From positions 62,001 to 126,000 of the forward strand of contig CAMNOU010000002.1 of the NCBI GenBank assembly GCA_946546945.1: DNA of 64,000 bases, given 5' to 3'. Numbering within the stretch: position 1 is the first letter of the stretch; each line of letters starts with the position of its first letter. Both the position numbers and the translations under genes were made by a program. Below the pieces are notes generated by a model. That model did not search any database. It was not told where the DNA came from and saw only the letters and a list, made by a program, of their open reading frames with translations. This DNA comes from an uncultured Lachnospiraceae bacterium (GTDB taxonomy: Bacteria; Bacillota; Clostridia; Lachnospirales; Lachnospiraceae). Positions 44,513 through 52,966 of the stretch are shown here, piece by piece.

Positions 44513-44594
44513 GGAAATGCCGGTCGGATCCGCATTTCCCTTACGGACGCAGGGGATTTCTGCCGCCGGACGTTCAGGCAGAGGTCCCCTGCGT
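44513..44594 (+). other. Nested hairpins between the small gene and the GH18 gene
   Basis: GGAAATGC/GCATTTCC forms one hairpin. Next, ACGCAGGGGA/TCCCCTGCGT (10 pairs) encloses TCTGCC/GGCAGA. The run after the second stem is TTCCTT, a poor T tract, so it may be a terminator of the small gene or a processed RNA. Confidence 0.6.
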
Positions 44595-44601
44595 TTCCTT
44601 A

Positions 44602-44630
44602 TTGCGCCGGGGCATAAATTCATGTATACT
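44602..44630 (+). promoter_or_regulatory. Candidate promoter of the GH18 gene
   Basis: TTGCGC and TATACT are 17 bp apart. The GH18 start codon, with AAGGAGG, lies 31 bp downstream. Confidence 0.6.
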
Positions 44631-44661
44631 GGTAACCAAAAGATTTGGTAAGGAGGACAAA

Positions 44662-46395
44662 ATGGCTGCCAGTCGAAGAAGGAAAGCCAGAAGACAAAAG
44701 ATACTTCTGATTACAATTATTGTTATTCTGATCGTTATCGCTGCGGGAATCGCGATGATGGCGACGGTTGTCAAAAAATATTTTTATGGCCGGGAGAGGT
44801 CGGATTATGCCTCTTTTTACGGGCTTCAAAATGAGCAGGATATGTTCATTACCTATGATCATTCTGTCCTGGAGGATACCGGGATCCTTTCTGACGGGGA
44901 GGCCTATGTTCCCTACAGCGCAATGCATGATTTCCTCAATGCGCGTTTTTACTGGGATGAGACAGAGCATCTTCTGCGCTACACCATTCCGGAGGGCATC
45001 GTGAATGCGGCGCAGGATACAACGGAATATACCATTGGGAAAAATGCGCAGTCTTTTGATCACGTGATCGTTAAGATGGAGGGGGACGAGCCCTATATTT
45101 CGCTCTCTTTTATCGAGCAGTATACCAATCTGCGCCATCAGATTTATGAGAATCCGAACCGCGTCGTGATTTCAGACCAGTGGGGAGATGTCTCCTTCAC
45201 GAACGTGAAGCATGATACCGCTGTCCGGGAGCTGGGAGGGACCAGAAGTCCCATTCTTACGGAGATTGAAAAAGGAGATCTGGTCACGGCCATCGAAGAG
45301 ACCGATTCCTGGACCAAAGTATGCACGGAGGACGGATTTGTCGGATATGTCAAAGGCCGGACGCTTGGGGATGAGCAGATCGTACTTTATGAAAGTGAAT
45401 TTGAAGAGCCGGAGTATTCGCATATGCTGCGGGAGGATACGGTCAATATGGCATGGCATCAGGTGACGAATCAGACGGCAAATAAAAACGTCGCCAGCGT
45501 GCTGGCCTCCGCAAAAGGCCTGAAGGTCATCTCGCCTACCTGGTTCTACCTGAATGATAATACGGGGGAGATCGCTTCCCTGGCCAGTGCAGACTATGTG
45601 GCTGCCTGCCATCAGCAGGGGGTACAGGTCTGGGCTCTGATCAGCAACCTGGAAAACCCGGATGTCAATACGACACAGGTGCTGAATGTGACATCCAACC
45701 GGGAAAAACTCATCAATAATCTGGTCGCTGAAGCAGTGAAATATGATCTTGACGGGATCAACGTAGACTTTGAAAACCTGGAAGGCGCGGCGGGCGTCGG
45801 CTTTCTGCAGTTTATACGTGAACTGTCGTTAAGGTGCAGGGCCAATGATATCATATTATCCGTGGATAATTATTCCCCGGCCTCCTACAATTCCTTTTAT
45901 ACCTGGGATGAGCAGGCTGTCTTTGCCGATTATATCATCCTGATGGCCTATGACGAACACTACAATGGTTCTGAGGAGGAAGGGTCGGTCGCATCCATCG
46001 GATTTGTGCAGGAGGGTGTGGAAAATATGCTGAAGTATGTACCGGCCGAACAGCTGATTCTCGGAGTCCCGTTTTACACCAGGCTCTGGCAGCTGACACC
46101 GGATGCATCAGGCAGCGGACTCTCTGAGATTTCCAGCGAGGCGCTGGGGATGGCAGATGTGGAAAAACGGATTGCTGAGAACGGAGCGACCTTCAAGTGG
46201 CTGGACAGCTGCGGGCAGTACTATGCGGAATACAGTGCGAACGGAAATACCTATAAGGTCTGGGCGGAAGAAGCGGAATCGATCGGAAAGAAGCTGGAAG
46301 TCATGCAGACCAACGGGCTTGCCGGAGCCGCCTTCTGGAAACTGGGCTACGAAAAAAAGGAAATCTGGGATGCCATTTTAACTTATATACAATAA
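44662..46395 (+). CDS. Membrane-anchored GH18 glycosidase with SH3 domain
   Basis: A 577-residue protein. A basic N-terminus and one membrane helix (about 14-38) come first. Then follow a copper-amine-oxidase-N-like domain (about 50-150), a bacterial SH3 domain (about 195-245; SWTKVCTEDGFVGYVKG) and a GH18 barrel (about 265-575). LDGINVDFENL carries the DxxDxDxE catalytic motif, and DYIILMAYDEHY and ILGVPFYTRLW are further barrel strands. It is like the YaaH/SleL group, which cut N-acetylglucosamine-containing wall glycan. ATG 44662 with AAGGAGG is chosen over the track start. Confidence 0.9.
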   Translation: MAASRRRKARRQKILLITIIVILIVIAAGIAMMATVVKKYFYGRERSDYASFYGLQNEQDMFITYDHSVLEDTGILSDGEAYVPYSAMHDFLNARFYWDETEHLLRYTIPEGIVNAAQDTTEYTIGKNAQSFDHVIVKMEGDEPYISLSFIEQYTNLRHQIYENPNRVVISDQWGDVSFTNVKHDTAVRELGGTRSPILTEIEKGDLVTAIEETDSWTKVCTEDGFVGYVKGRTLGDEQIVLYESEFEEPEYSHMLREDTVNMAWHQVTNQTANKNVASVLASAKGLKVISPTWFYLNDNTGEIASLASADYVAACHQQGVQVWALISNLENPDVNTTQVLNVTSNREKLINNLVAEAVKYDLDGINVDFENLEGAAGVGFLQFIRELSLRCRANDIILSVDNYSPASYNSFYTWDEQAVFADYIILMAYDEHYNGSEEEGSVASIGFVQEGVENMLKYVPAEQLILGVPFYTRLWQLTPDASGSGLSEISSEALGMADVEKRIAENGATFKWLDSCGQYYAEYSANGNTYKVWAEEAESIGKKLEVMQTNGLAGAAFWKLGYEKKEIWDAILTYIQ

Positions 46396-46480
46396 CAGAA
46401 CATCCATTCCCGGTCATTTTCAGGTATCTTCTTTCCGGGGCGTTCATATTTTTTATAGAAAGCTTCGCAGCGGATGGAAC

Positions 46481-47191
46481 ATGAAATTGAAAAAAAGAAT
46501 GGAAGTTCTGATGGGAGCGGTGCTGATTATCCTTGCGACGCTGACTGCACCGCATTCAGCCCGTTCTGTGATGAGCATGAGGGCGGGAAAGGCACCGGTA
46601 TGTATTGCAATCGACCCCGGGCATGGAGGGAGCGATCCGGGAAAGATTGGGACGGGAGGCACGAAAGAAAAGGATATTAATCTGAAGATTGCTGTCAAAC
46701 TGAAGCAATTACTGCAGGAGAAGGGAATGCGGGCAGTGCTGACCAGGGAAGAGGATACCGATCTGTCCGAAGACGGGGATCGTTATGTCAAGTCAGCGGA
46801 TCTGAAAAAAAGGTGCAGAATCATAGAGGAAGCAAGGCCGGCGCTTGCCATCAGCATTCATCAGAACAGTTTTACCGACAGCAGCGCCATGGGGGCGCAG
46901 GTGTTCTACTTCGGGCAGTCGGCCGAAGGAAAGCTTCTGGCAGAAGCATTGCAGAAGAGTCTTTCTGAAAATCTGGATCCGTCCAATACAAGAGCTGCGA
47001 AGGCCAATGAAAGCTATTATATGCTCAAAAGGACTTCTGTCCCGACAGTCATCGTAGAGTGCGGGTTCCTTTCCAATCCGGAGGAGGAAACCCTGCTTGC
47101 AGATGAAAACTATCAGGACAGAATCGTGGAGGCAATCTATGAAGGGATCGCCGGATATCTGAATTCGTCAGCAATAAAGAGTCGTTCATAA
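46481..47191 (+). CDS. N-acetylmuramoyl-L-alanine amidase (CwlD-like)
   Basis: A 236-residue Amidase_3 enzyme with an N-terminal hydrophobic segment (about 8-25). IAIDPGHGGSDPG has the first zinc histidine, GTKEKDINL the glutamate, LAISIHQNSF the second histidine and VIVECGFLSNPEEE the catalytic glutamate. Its short, repeat-free form resembles CwlD, which acts in spore cortex synthesis, and the SleL-like gene upstream fits that theme. It differs from the large repeat-bearing amidase at 27798. Its stop overlaps the convergent phosphoesterase stop by 6 bp. Confidence 0.85.
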   Translation: MKLKKRMEVLMGAVLIILATLTAPHSARSVMSMRAGKAPVCIAIDPGHGGSDPGKIGTGGTKEKDINLKIAVKLKQLLQEKGMRAVLTREEDTDLSEDGDRYVKSADLKKRCRIIEEARPALAISIHQNSFTDSSAMGAQVFYFGQSAEGKLLAEALQKSLSENLDPSNTRAAKANESYYMLKRTSVPTVIVECGFLSNPEEETLLADENYQDRIVEAIYEGIAGYLNSSAIKSRS

Positions 47192-47776
47192 TTCCAGAAA
47201 ATATCTTTCATACGCATTGATCACGGTCGTATCCATGTAGCGGGTTTCCCGCTGCAGCCGGTAGTCGTAGGTGATGTGCACATGACCGTGCAGCATATAG
47301 CGCGGGCGGTATTTTTCCAGCAAAGGCAAAAAGGCTTCATATCCCTGGTGGGCATGGTCCTGGGAATCGCCGATGCCCCGGGCAGGGGCATGGGTGACCA
47401 GTACGTCGAACCCTTTGTGTTTTTGGATCTGCCGCTGCACTTTCTTGATGCGCCTGCGCATCTGGTTTTCTGTATACATGTATGATCCGGGCCGGTAGGG
47501 CAGACAGCCCCCAAGACCCAGAAAACGGATGCCTTCATGTACATAGATCTTGTCGTCTATGCAGATACAGCCCTCCGGAGGAATATGATCATAGCAGTCA
47601 TCATGATTCCCGTGTACGTAAAGCAGAGGGACATTGGTGCATGTGACCAGGAAGGACAGATAATGCGGATGAAGATCCCCGCAGGAGACAATCAGGTCTG
47701 TGTCATCCAGACGATTGTGGTTATAGTGATCCCAGAGTGCCTTGGACTCTGTATCGGCAATGGCCATAAGCTTCAT
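47186..47776 (-). CDS. Calcineurin-like metallophosphoesterase
   Basis: A 196-residue cytoplasmic phosphoesterase. SCGDLHPHYL, VHGNHDDCYD, LVTHAPARGIGD and LHGHVHITYDY are the usual metal-binding blocks. The first block reads IADTES instead of the common DxH, so one metal ligand differs. The MKLMAIADTES start has GGAG upstream; the track's longer form runs into the previous gene. It is 37 bp downstream of the BMP-domain gene on the same strand and probably co-transcribed. The substrate is unknown. Confidence 0.85.
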   Translation of the reverse strand: MKLMAIADTESKALWDHYNHNRLDDTDLIVSCGDLHPHYLSFLVTCTNVPLLYVHGNHDDCYDHIPPEGCICIDDKIYVHEGIRFLGLGGCLPYRPGSYMYTENQMRRRIKKVQRQIQKHKGFDVLVTHAPARGIGDSQDHAHQGYEAFLPLLEKYRPRYMLHGHVHITYDYRLQRETRYMDTTVINAYERYFLEL

Positions 47777-47813
47777 AGCTTTTTCTCCTTCTCTTTTGTT
47801 CTGAATCCCTGAA

Positions 47814-49778
47814 TTATTCCTTTGCGGGAACGGGTCCCCTCCGGGTGATGCCTTCCTGACGGACAAAGGGCTGGGCGGATTCAATCAGATCCCGCCAGTC
47901 AGGGATGGAACCGATGACGTTATCCGCGAGCCAGTCCATGTAAATGATTTCTTTGGCAGTCAGGCGGTTCTCGGGATCCTGAGAGAGAATGCCTTCCTGA
48001 GAGCGGAGAACTCCGGAAAACGGGTTCAGATCGTAGTGAATGAGCGCGTTCTTTAAAGCGGACAGAAGCATTCGGCTTTCCTGCGGAACGGCTTCCGAAC
48101 ATACAATGTCGATCACTCCGGCCGACATGCCCCACCAATAAGTCACGGCCTTGTTCGAATCAGATTTTTCTTCTGTGTTCCAGGTGCCGTGCCAGATGCT
48201 GTAAATAATTCTTTCGTAGTATTTCCCCCAATCCCAGATCGGGAACGCCAGGTTGACCGGTTTTTCCCCTGTGACCCGGTACAGCCCGAAACGGCGCGAG
48301 GCGCGGCGCGGTACGATCATGTCGTGGTGCGAGATGTAATTGGCGCCCAGATCACTCAGTTTCGCAGTCAGGTCAACTCCCTGATTCTTTTTCAGAGTCG
48401 ACCATTCCAGATAGATCTTTGCGTCCGGGTTGACCATTTTTGCGCCAATAGAGAATGCATTGATGTTGGAAAGCATCCCGGCAATCGGATAATCGGCAAT
48501 ATATCCGATTTTATTTGTGTCTGTCATGATCCCGGCCAGTATTCCGCTCAGCAGTTTGGCTTCAAACATGCGGGCATAGTAAGTACGGATATACTTGTGT
48601 GAGGCATTCAGGGAACAATTCAGGATTTTCACCTCCGGATGATTGACTGCCGCAGTTATGCTTGCGGAAAGGAACTGCGGGCTGGTCGTAAAGATGATGG
48701 TGTTTCCTTCGCTGATGGCCTGTTCGATGGAAGCCAGCGCATCCTCGCTGCCTGTATTGTTGTCGTAGGATGTGGTCTCAATTTGTCCGTGGAAGATGTC
48801 CTGAATATACATGCGTCCCAGCTCATGGCCGTAGGTCCAGCTGGAGGTTTCCGCGGTTTTGCTGTGAATAAATGCAATCCTGGAATCTGCTTTTGCGGCT
48901 TTTGAGGTTGAGGTAAACAGGTTCGTGATGATATTTTTCCTGTGGTCAGGAGTGGGATCCATCTTCAGTGCGACCCTGGAATCCTCCCGGTCTTCATTCA
49001 GGTTCAGATCAATCTCTTCCCAGACTTTTTTCAGATTGCTTTGAATCTGATCCGGAGTCTCCTGCTTCAGCTGGTCGTAGCCGAACAGGAAAAGATAGGT
49101 CAGCATTGCGTCGCCCGGGGTGCAGGAAAGACGGTTGTCATTGACCACGCGGAAGGCTTCTTCGAAACGGATATAGCAGGAGCGCAGGTCGATGCGGTCC
49201 TCAAAACTCCAGCGTTTGTGGAACGGCTGGTCCGTCAGACTGCAGAGCTTCCGGTAGGAACCTTCTCTGGAAAAGAGAATAAAGTATATATTTGTGGCAT
49301 CATAAAAATCGAGGAATTCATAATAAAGCCGGATCTGTTCGGTGTCCTGCCAGGCGGGAATGATCCGCGTGACATAACCGGGGACACTGGCCGCGTTAAA
49401 AAATTTGAGTACGCTGACCCGTTTATTTCCTTCCAGGATATAATATTTGTTCAGATATTCATAGGCGATGACCGGGTCGCGGATGCCTTCCTGCAGATGG
49501 GCAGAACAGAGGCTTTTCCATTTCATGGAGAATTCTGATCCGTCCTCCAGAACCGGCATAAAGTCAGGCGCAAAGGAAGAAGCCCTGGCTTTGGTCCTGG
49601 TCCCTGCGATGAGCTCTGTCGGAATATCGATCAATCCCAGAGGAACTTCCGCGCGCACGGATTCATTTTCCAATATGTCATCCAGGGAAGGCAGAGAGGT
49701 CGGAAGACCTGCCGCTTCGTTTGCCTGTATTGTTTTTTTGCCTGCCTTCAGGGCAAGGTTATAATGTGCCTGTGGCAT
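47814..49778 (-). CDS. Cytoplasmic BMP-domain protein with ParB-like N-terminal part
   Basis: A 654-residue protein with no signal peptide or lipobox. Residues ~85-140 hold YYILEGNKRVSVLKF, a ParB/sulfiredoxin-like signature. The following ~150 residues are helical and unrecognised. From ~295 to 570 the protein resembles BMP-type (Med/PnrA) substrate-binding proteins: RIAFIHSKTAETSSWTYGHE, IIFTTSPQF, IGYIADYPIAGMLSNINAF, YWWGMSAGVIDI. BMP proteins normally bind nucleosides outside the cell for ABC transporters, but no transporter genes are adjacent. An intracellular ligand sensor is a reasonable inference. AAGGAGA lies before the ATG. Confidence 0.75.
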   Translation of the reverse strand: MPQAHYNLALKAGKKTIQANEAAGLPTSLPSLDDILENESVRAEVPLGLIDIPTELIAGTRTKARASSFAPDFMPVLEDGSEFSMKWKSLCSAHLQEGIRDPVIAYEYLNKYYILEGNKRVSVLKFFNAASVPGYVTRIIPAWQDTEQIRLYYEFLDFYDATNIYFILFSREGSYRKLCSLTDQPFHKRWSFEDRIDLRSCYIRFEEAFRVVNDNRLSCTPGDAMLTYLFLFGYDQLKQETPDQIQSNLKKVWEEIDLNLNEDREDSRVALKMDPTPDHRKNIITNLFTSTSKAAKADSRIAFIHSKTAETSSWTYGHELGRMYIQDIFHGQIETTSYDNNTGSEDALASIEQAISEGNTIIFTTSPQFLSASITAAVNHPEVKILNCSLNASHKYIRTYYARMFEAKLLSGILAGIMTDTNKIGYIADYPIAGMLSNINAFSIGAKMVNPDAKIYLEWSTLKKNQGVDLTAKLSDLGANYISHHDMIVPRRASRRFGLYRVTGEKPVNLAFPIWDWGKYYERIIYSIWHGTWNTEEKSDSNKAVTYWWGMSAGVIDIVCSEAVPQESRMLLSALKNALIHYDLNPFSGVLRSQEGILSQDPENRLTAKEIIYMDWLADNVIGSIPDWRDLIESAQPFVRQEGITRRGPVPAKE

Positions 49779-49801
49779 AAAAATCTCCTTTTTTCAAGGA
49801 A

Positions 49802-49828
49802 AGAGGGCTCACCGGGAGTCCTCTTTTT
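49802..49828. terminator. Hairpin terminator between mutarotase and BMP-domain genes
   Basis: AGAGGGCTC pairs with GAGTCCTCT around a 5-nt loop (one G-U pair). The T run is on the plus strand, while on the minus strand, where mutarotase is read, the run is TTTCCTT. It lies just after the mutarotase stop. Confidence 0.65.
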
Positions 49829-49829
49829 G

Positions 49830-50879
49830 TCAGCGTTTTTTCGTGAAAGTTGAAAAATGATAAATGGTTTTTGTCTTGAAGGTTTCCTGCGCTTTCAGAA
49901 TCACAGACGGAAAATGCGGATGGCTGGTCGCATTCGGAAAATGCTGTGTTTCCAGGCAGACACTGCCGTATGCCGGATAGACGTGACCGTCTTTCCCGCT
50001 ATTGGCAGGGGAAGCTGCAGGGATATAAAGCTGCAGGCCGGGCTGGTCTGTAAAACAGGTCATGCGGATCCCGGAAGCTTCCGAGCACAGAACAGCTGCC
50101 TCTGACAGTCCCTGTCCGGTCAGGACAAAGTTATGATCATATGTTTTCGAGTAACTGATCTGTCTGTAATCCGCATGGATATCCTGACCCAGCGGTTTTG
50201 CTGTTCTGAAATCCAGCGGGGTGCCGGCAACATCCAGAATTCGTCCTGTCGTCAGCGCATTCTCGTCTGTCTCTGTGAACGAGGAAGCATTGATCATCAG
50301 CGTATGGTCCAGTACGGTCGGCGCGTCTTCTCCGTTCAGATTGAAGTAGGCGTGATTGGTGACATTAAAGACCGTATCCTGGTCGGAGACAGCTTCGCAG
50401 GAAATAGAGAGCTCGTTATCTTCGCTCCAGCCATAGATGACCCGGACCGAAAGGTTTCCGGGATATCCCTCTTCCCCGTCCGGAGAGACGCGGGAAAAAA
50501 CAACGGTGTTTCCGGCAATCTGGGAGTTCCAGTTATAGTGGTGAAAACCGCGGACTCCGCCATGCAGGTGATTGGGGCCGTCGTTAATGGCAAGATGATA
50601 GGAGACGTCATTGAGCGTGAACGTCCCGTTGCCGATCCGGTTAGCGTGACGGCCGACGATGGCGCCAAAGCTGGCGGTATCGGCCTCATACTCTTCGAGC
50701 GTGTCATAGCCGAGACAAACATCCCTGAGCTGCCCGTCGCGGTCCGGAACACAGATGCTGACGATACGGCATCCGTAGCTGGTCAGCGTGACATAAGCTC
50801 CTTCTTCGTTTTTCAGACAGTACAGCCATGCCTGGTCTCCTTCTTTTGTGATCCCAAAGGGGGTTTTACTGATGCTCAT
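49830..50879 (-). CDS. galM: Galactose mutarotase (aldose 1-epimerase)
   Basis: A 349-residue cytoplasmic mutarotase that interconverts alpha and beta anomers of galactose or glucose. GAIVGRHANRIGNGTF contains the substrate-binding arginine, NHLHGGVRGFHHYNW and VFNVTNHAYFNLNG contain the catalytic-site histidines, and YGSVCLETQHFPNATSHPHFPS carries the catalytic glutamate (quoted in part as family landmarks). Its length is standard. The start at MSISKTPFG has AGAGGAT upstream. It is transcribed away from tsaC, with a 134-bp divergent gap. Confidence 0.93.
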   Translation of the reverse strand: MSISKTPFGITKEGDQAWLYCLKNEEGAYVTLTSYGCRIVSICVPDRDGQLRDVCLGYDTLEEYEADTASFGAIVGRHANRIGNGTFTLNDVSYHLAINDGPNHLHGGVRGFHHYNWNSQIAGNTVVFSRVSPDGEEGYPGNLSVRVIYGWSEDNELSISCEAVSDQDTVFNVTNHAYFNLNGEDAPTVLDHTLMINASSFTETDENALTTGRILDVAGTPLDFRTAKPLGQDIHADYRQISYSKTYDHNFVLTGQGLSEAAVLCSEASGIRMTCFTDQPGLQLYIPAASPANSGKDGHVYPAYGSVCLETQHFPNATSHPHFPSVILKAQETFKTKTIYHFSTFTKKR

Positions 50880-50977
50880 GTGTAATATCCTCTTCTTATT
50901 TCTTTTACCGTTCACAGGATACCCGCCCGGGGACTGTGAACAGCAACTTTTTTTCAGTATACTCCAACTGGAATATG

Positions 50978-51006
50978 CTGACAAGTACCAAAAATTATGC
51001 TATAAT
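50978..51006 (+). promoter_or_regulatory. Strong extended promoter placing the start of RNA at the tsaC ATG
   Basis: CTGACA and TGCTATAAT have a 17-bp spacer, close to ideal. The -10 ends at 51006, so RNA should start near 51013-51014, where the A of the ATG is. The bases between are CCTCCTT, which is not a Shine-Dalgarno sequence. Confidence 0.85.
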
Positions 51007-51013
51007 CCTCCTT

Positions 51014-52063
51014 ATGACTACGAAAATATTGAAAATTGATGTAAATCATCCGGAAGAAAATAAGATTGCGGAGGCGGCGTCCATCATAAAACAGGGCGGC
51101 CTGGTCGCATTCCCTACCGAGACCGTGTATGGGCTGGGTGCGGATGCGCTTCTGCCGGAAGGGGCAAAGCGTATTTATGCCGCAAAGGGAAGGCCTTCCG
51201 ACAATCCGCTTATTGTGCATATTGCTGATTTTGAGGCTCTGGACAGGATTGCCAGAGATATCCCTGCCGGGGCAAAGGCGCTGGCAGATGCATTCTGGCC
51301 GGGACCGCTGACCATGATTTTTCATAAGACAAGTCTTGTTCCCTATGAGACGACAGGGGGATTGGATACAGTTGCCGTGAGGATGCCGGTTCACCCGGTG
51401 GCACTGGCACTGATCCGGCAGGGAGGCGGATATATCGCCGCGCCGAGCGCCAATACATCCGGAAAACCGAGCCCGACACAGGCAAAGCATGTGGCCCTGG
51501 ATCTGGATGGGAAAATCCCGCTGATCCTGGATGGAGGACCGGTGCCGATCGGAATTGAATCAACGATCGTAGACCTGTCGGGTGACATTCCAATGATCCT
51601 GCGGCCCGGGTATATTACAAAGGAGATGCTGGAGCAGGTGATCGGAGAAGTCCGTGTCGATCCGGGACTTACAAAGGAAGATGCACATGTCCGTCCGAAA
51701 GCGCCGGGCATGAAGTATAAGCATTACGCGCCGAACGCGGACCTGATCCTCGTCAGCGGACAGAAAGAAGATGTAGTGGAGCGAATCAATTCTCTTGTCA
51801 GAGAGGGCCGTGAAAAGGGAGAAAAGGACGGAATCATCTGCACAGAGGAGACCGCCGGCCTGTATCAGGCGGATATTGTAAAAAGTATCGGCAGCAGGCA
51901 GGATGAGGATAGCATCGCAAAGCATTTATACGAGATTCTGAGAGAGTTTGATGAACTGGAAGTAGATAAAATCTACTCCGAGAGTTTTCAGACGCCCCGT
52001 CTCGGACAGGCAATCATGAACCGGCTGCTCAAAGCTGCGGGACATCAGGTGATTGAAGTATAG
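51014..52063 (+). CDS. tsaC: Threonylcarbamoyl-AMP synthase (TsaC/Sua5/YwlC)
   Basis: A 349-residue Sua5-type enzyme that makes threonylcarbamoyl-AMP for the t6A modification of tRNA. The YrdC domain (about 20-205) has GLVAFPTETVYGLGADA, KGRPSDNPLIVHI, FWPGPLTMIF and AAPSANTSGKPSPT. MKYKHYAPNADLIL opens the C-terminal Sua5 domain. ATG 51014 matches the usual family N-terminus, and the longer track ORF would extend upstream of the promoter. No ribosome site exists, so translation may be leaderless. It is followed by a YwlE-like gene, the same order as ywlC and ywlE in Bacillus. Confidence 0.93.
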   Translation: MTTKILKIDVNHPEENKIAEAASIIKQGGLVAFPTETVYGLGADALLPEGAKRIYAAKGRPSDNPLIVHIADFEALDRIARDIPAGAKALADAFWPGPLTMIFHKTSLVPYETTGGLDTVAVRMPVHPVALALIRQGGGYIAAPSANTSGKPSPTQAKHVALDLDGKIPLILDGGPVPIGIESTIVDLSGDIPMILRPGYITKEMLEQVIGEVRVDPGLTKEDAHVRPKAPGMKYKHYAPNADLILVSGQKEDVVERINSLVREGREKGEKDGIICTEETAGLYQADIVKSIGSRQDEDSIAKHLYEILREFDELEVDKIYSESFQTPRLGQAIMNRLLKAAGHQVIEV

Positions 52064-52083
52064 ACAAAGCAGAGGTAAGAGAT

Positions 52084-52551
52084 ATGCAGTTCAACAGAGT
52101 GATATTTGCCGGAAAACGCGCGACCTGCCGGGAACCGATGGCTATGGCGCTCCTTTCAAACGAACCGCTATGGCGGCCGATCGAAGTGCTGGCCAGAGGA
52201 ATCGTCGTACTGTTCCCGGAACCGATGAACCAGAAGGCGGAAGCGGTTCTGGCCGGCAGAGGAATCCGCCTGCCGGATTATAAATCGAGCCTTCTCGAAC
52301 CTTCCGACTTTACGGAGGACACATTGGTTCTGACATTTGATGAGGAAATCAGGCAGAAAGTCCTGGAGATGGAGGGGGCGAAGAATGTATATGTCCTCAC
52401 CGATGTGACCGGTGATGAGCTGGAGATCATAGATCCCTATGGGGGCGAGATAATCCAGTATGGGATCTGTCTTGAAACGATGAGCAACTCCATCCGGAAA
52501 CTGGCAGAGATTTTAAATGAGAATATTTTATTTGAGGGATTGCCGAACTGA
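52084..52551 (+). CDS. LMW phosphotyrosine/arginine phosphatase homologue without catalytic Cys
   Basis: A 155-residue protein of the low-molecular-weight phosphatase (YwlE) fold. The N-terminus aligns without gaps to the active-site loop: the family's VCTGNTCRSPMA reads AGKRATCREPMA here. The nucleophile cysteine is therefore glycine, and the loop glycine and asparagine are changed, while the arginine remains. DPYGGEI matches the general-acid aspartate loop near residue 118. It cannot work by the known mechanism, so it may bind phospho-residues or regulate. It follows tsaC by 20 bp with AAGAGAT upstream and ends in a terminator. Confidence 0.8.
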   Translation: MQFNRVIFAGKRATCREPMAMALLSNEPLWRPIEVLARGIVVLFPEPMNQKAEAVLAGRGIRLPDYKSSLLEPSDFTEDTLVLTFDEEIRQKVLEMEGAKNVYVLTDVTGDELEIIDPYGGEIIQYGICLETMSNSIRKLAEILNENILFEGLPN

Positions 52552-52575
52552 CTGAAGTTCGGCAGTCCCTTTTTT
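52536..52575 (+). terminator. Rho-independent terminator of the tsaC operon
   Basis: GGGATTGCCGAAC pairs with GTTCGGCAGTCCC (one T-G pair), followed by six T residues. The left arm overlaps the last codons of the phosphatase homologue. Confidence 0.92.
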
Positions 52576-52581
52576 CAATTT

Positions 52582-52705
52582 ATAGGAAATCGCGAGTTTC
52601 TATGACAAAAAAGCGCTCCGCTAAGGATGCGCAGGAATTCGGTTTGGAAGATGTCAGCTGACGCTGACCCGAATTCCGCGCCAAGTCTCGCAAGCAAGGC
52701 TTGAA
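52582..52705 (+). repeat. Structured dispersed element, copy B
   Basis: The same stem order as copy A at 39229. ATAGGAA/TTTCTAT comes first, then GCGCTCC/GGATGCGC with one bulge. GGAATTCGG/CCGAATTCC encloses GTCAGC-TGAC-GCTGAC, and last comes AAGTCTC..GGCTT. Arm bases differ from copy A in matched pairs, while loop and joining sequences such as GGAAGATG and CCAAGTCTCG are kept. It follows the tsaC terminator directly, and no ORF with a ribosome site overlaps it. Confidence 0.7.
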
Positions 52706-52707
52706 AC

Positions 52708-52965
52708 AGAAGCAAGTTTGGGGCTTTCGAGAGCGGAACCGCAGCCGGAACCCAAACCGGAGGGTAAGAGAAGGGCGTAATGGGTCCTGCGGTGGGAAAT
52801 CAGGGAAAAAGACCCGGGGAGAGAAGCAAGTTTGGGTCTTTCGAGAGCGGGACCGCATCCGGGACCCAAACCGGAGGGTAAGAGAAGGGCGTAATGGGTC
52901 CTGCGGTGGGAAATCAGGGAAAAAGACCCGGGGAGAGAAGTAAGTTTGGGGCTTTCGAGAGCGGA
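52708..52965 (+). repeat. 114-bp tandem repeat, two full copies and a third start
   Basis: AGAAGCAAGTTTGGG begins units at 52708, 52822 and (as AGAAGTAAG) 52936, exactly 114 bp apart. The second halves of the two full units are identical. Each unit can pair TTTGGG with CCCAAA. The third copy breaks off after about 30 bp at the left arm of the large inverted repeat. Because 114 is a multiple of three, minus-strand ORFs run through it, but they have no gene-like features. Confidence 0.85.
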
Positions 52966-52966
52966 A

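Noticed and set aside
52708-52965. Possible CRISPR array
   Set aside because: The 114-bp units are contiguous with no short repeat/unique spacer alternation, and no cas genes are in the window.
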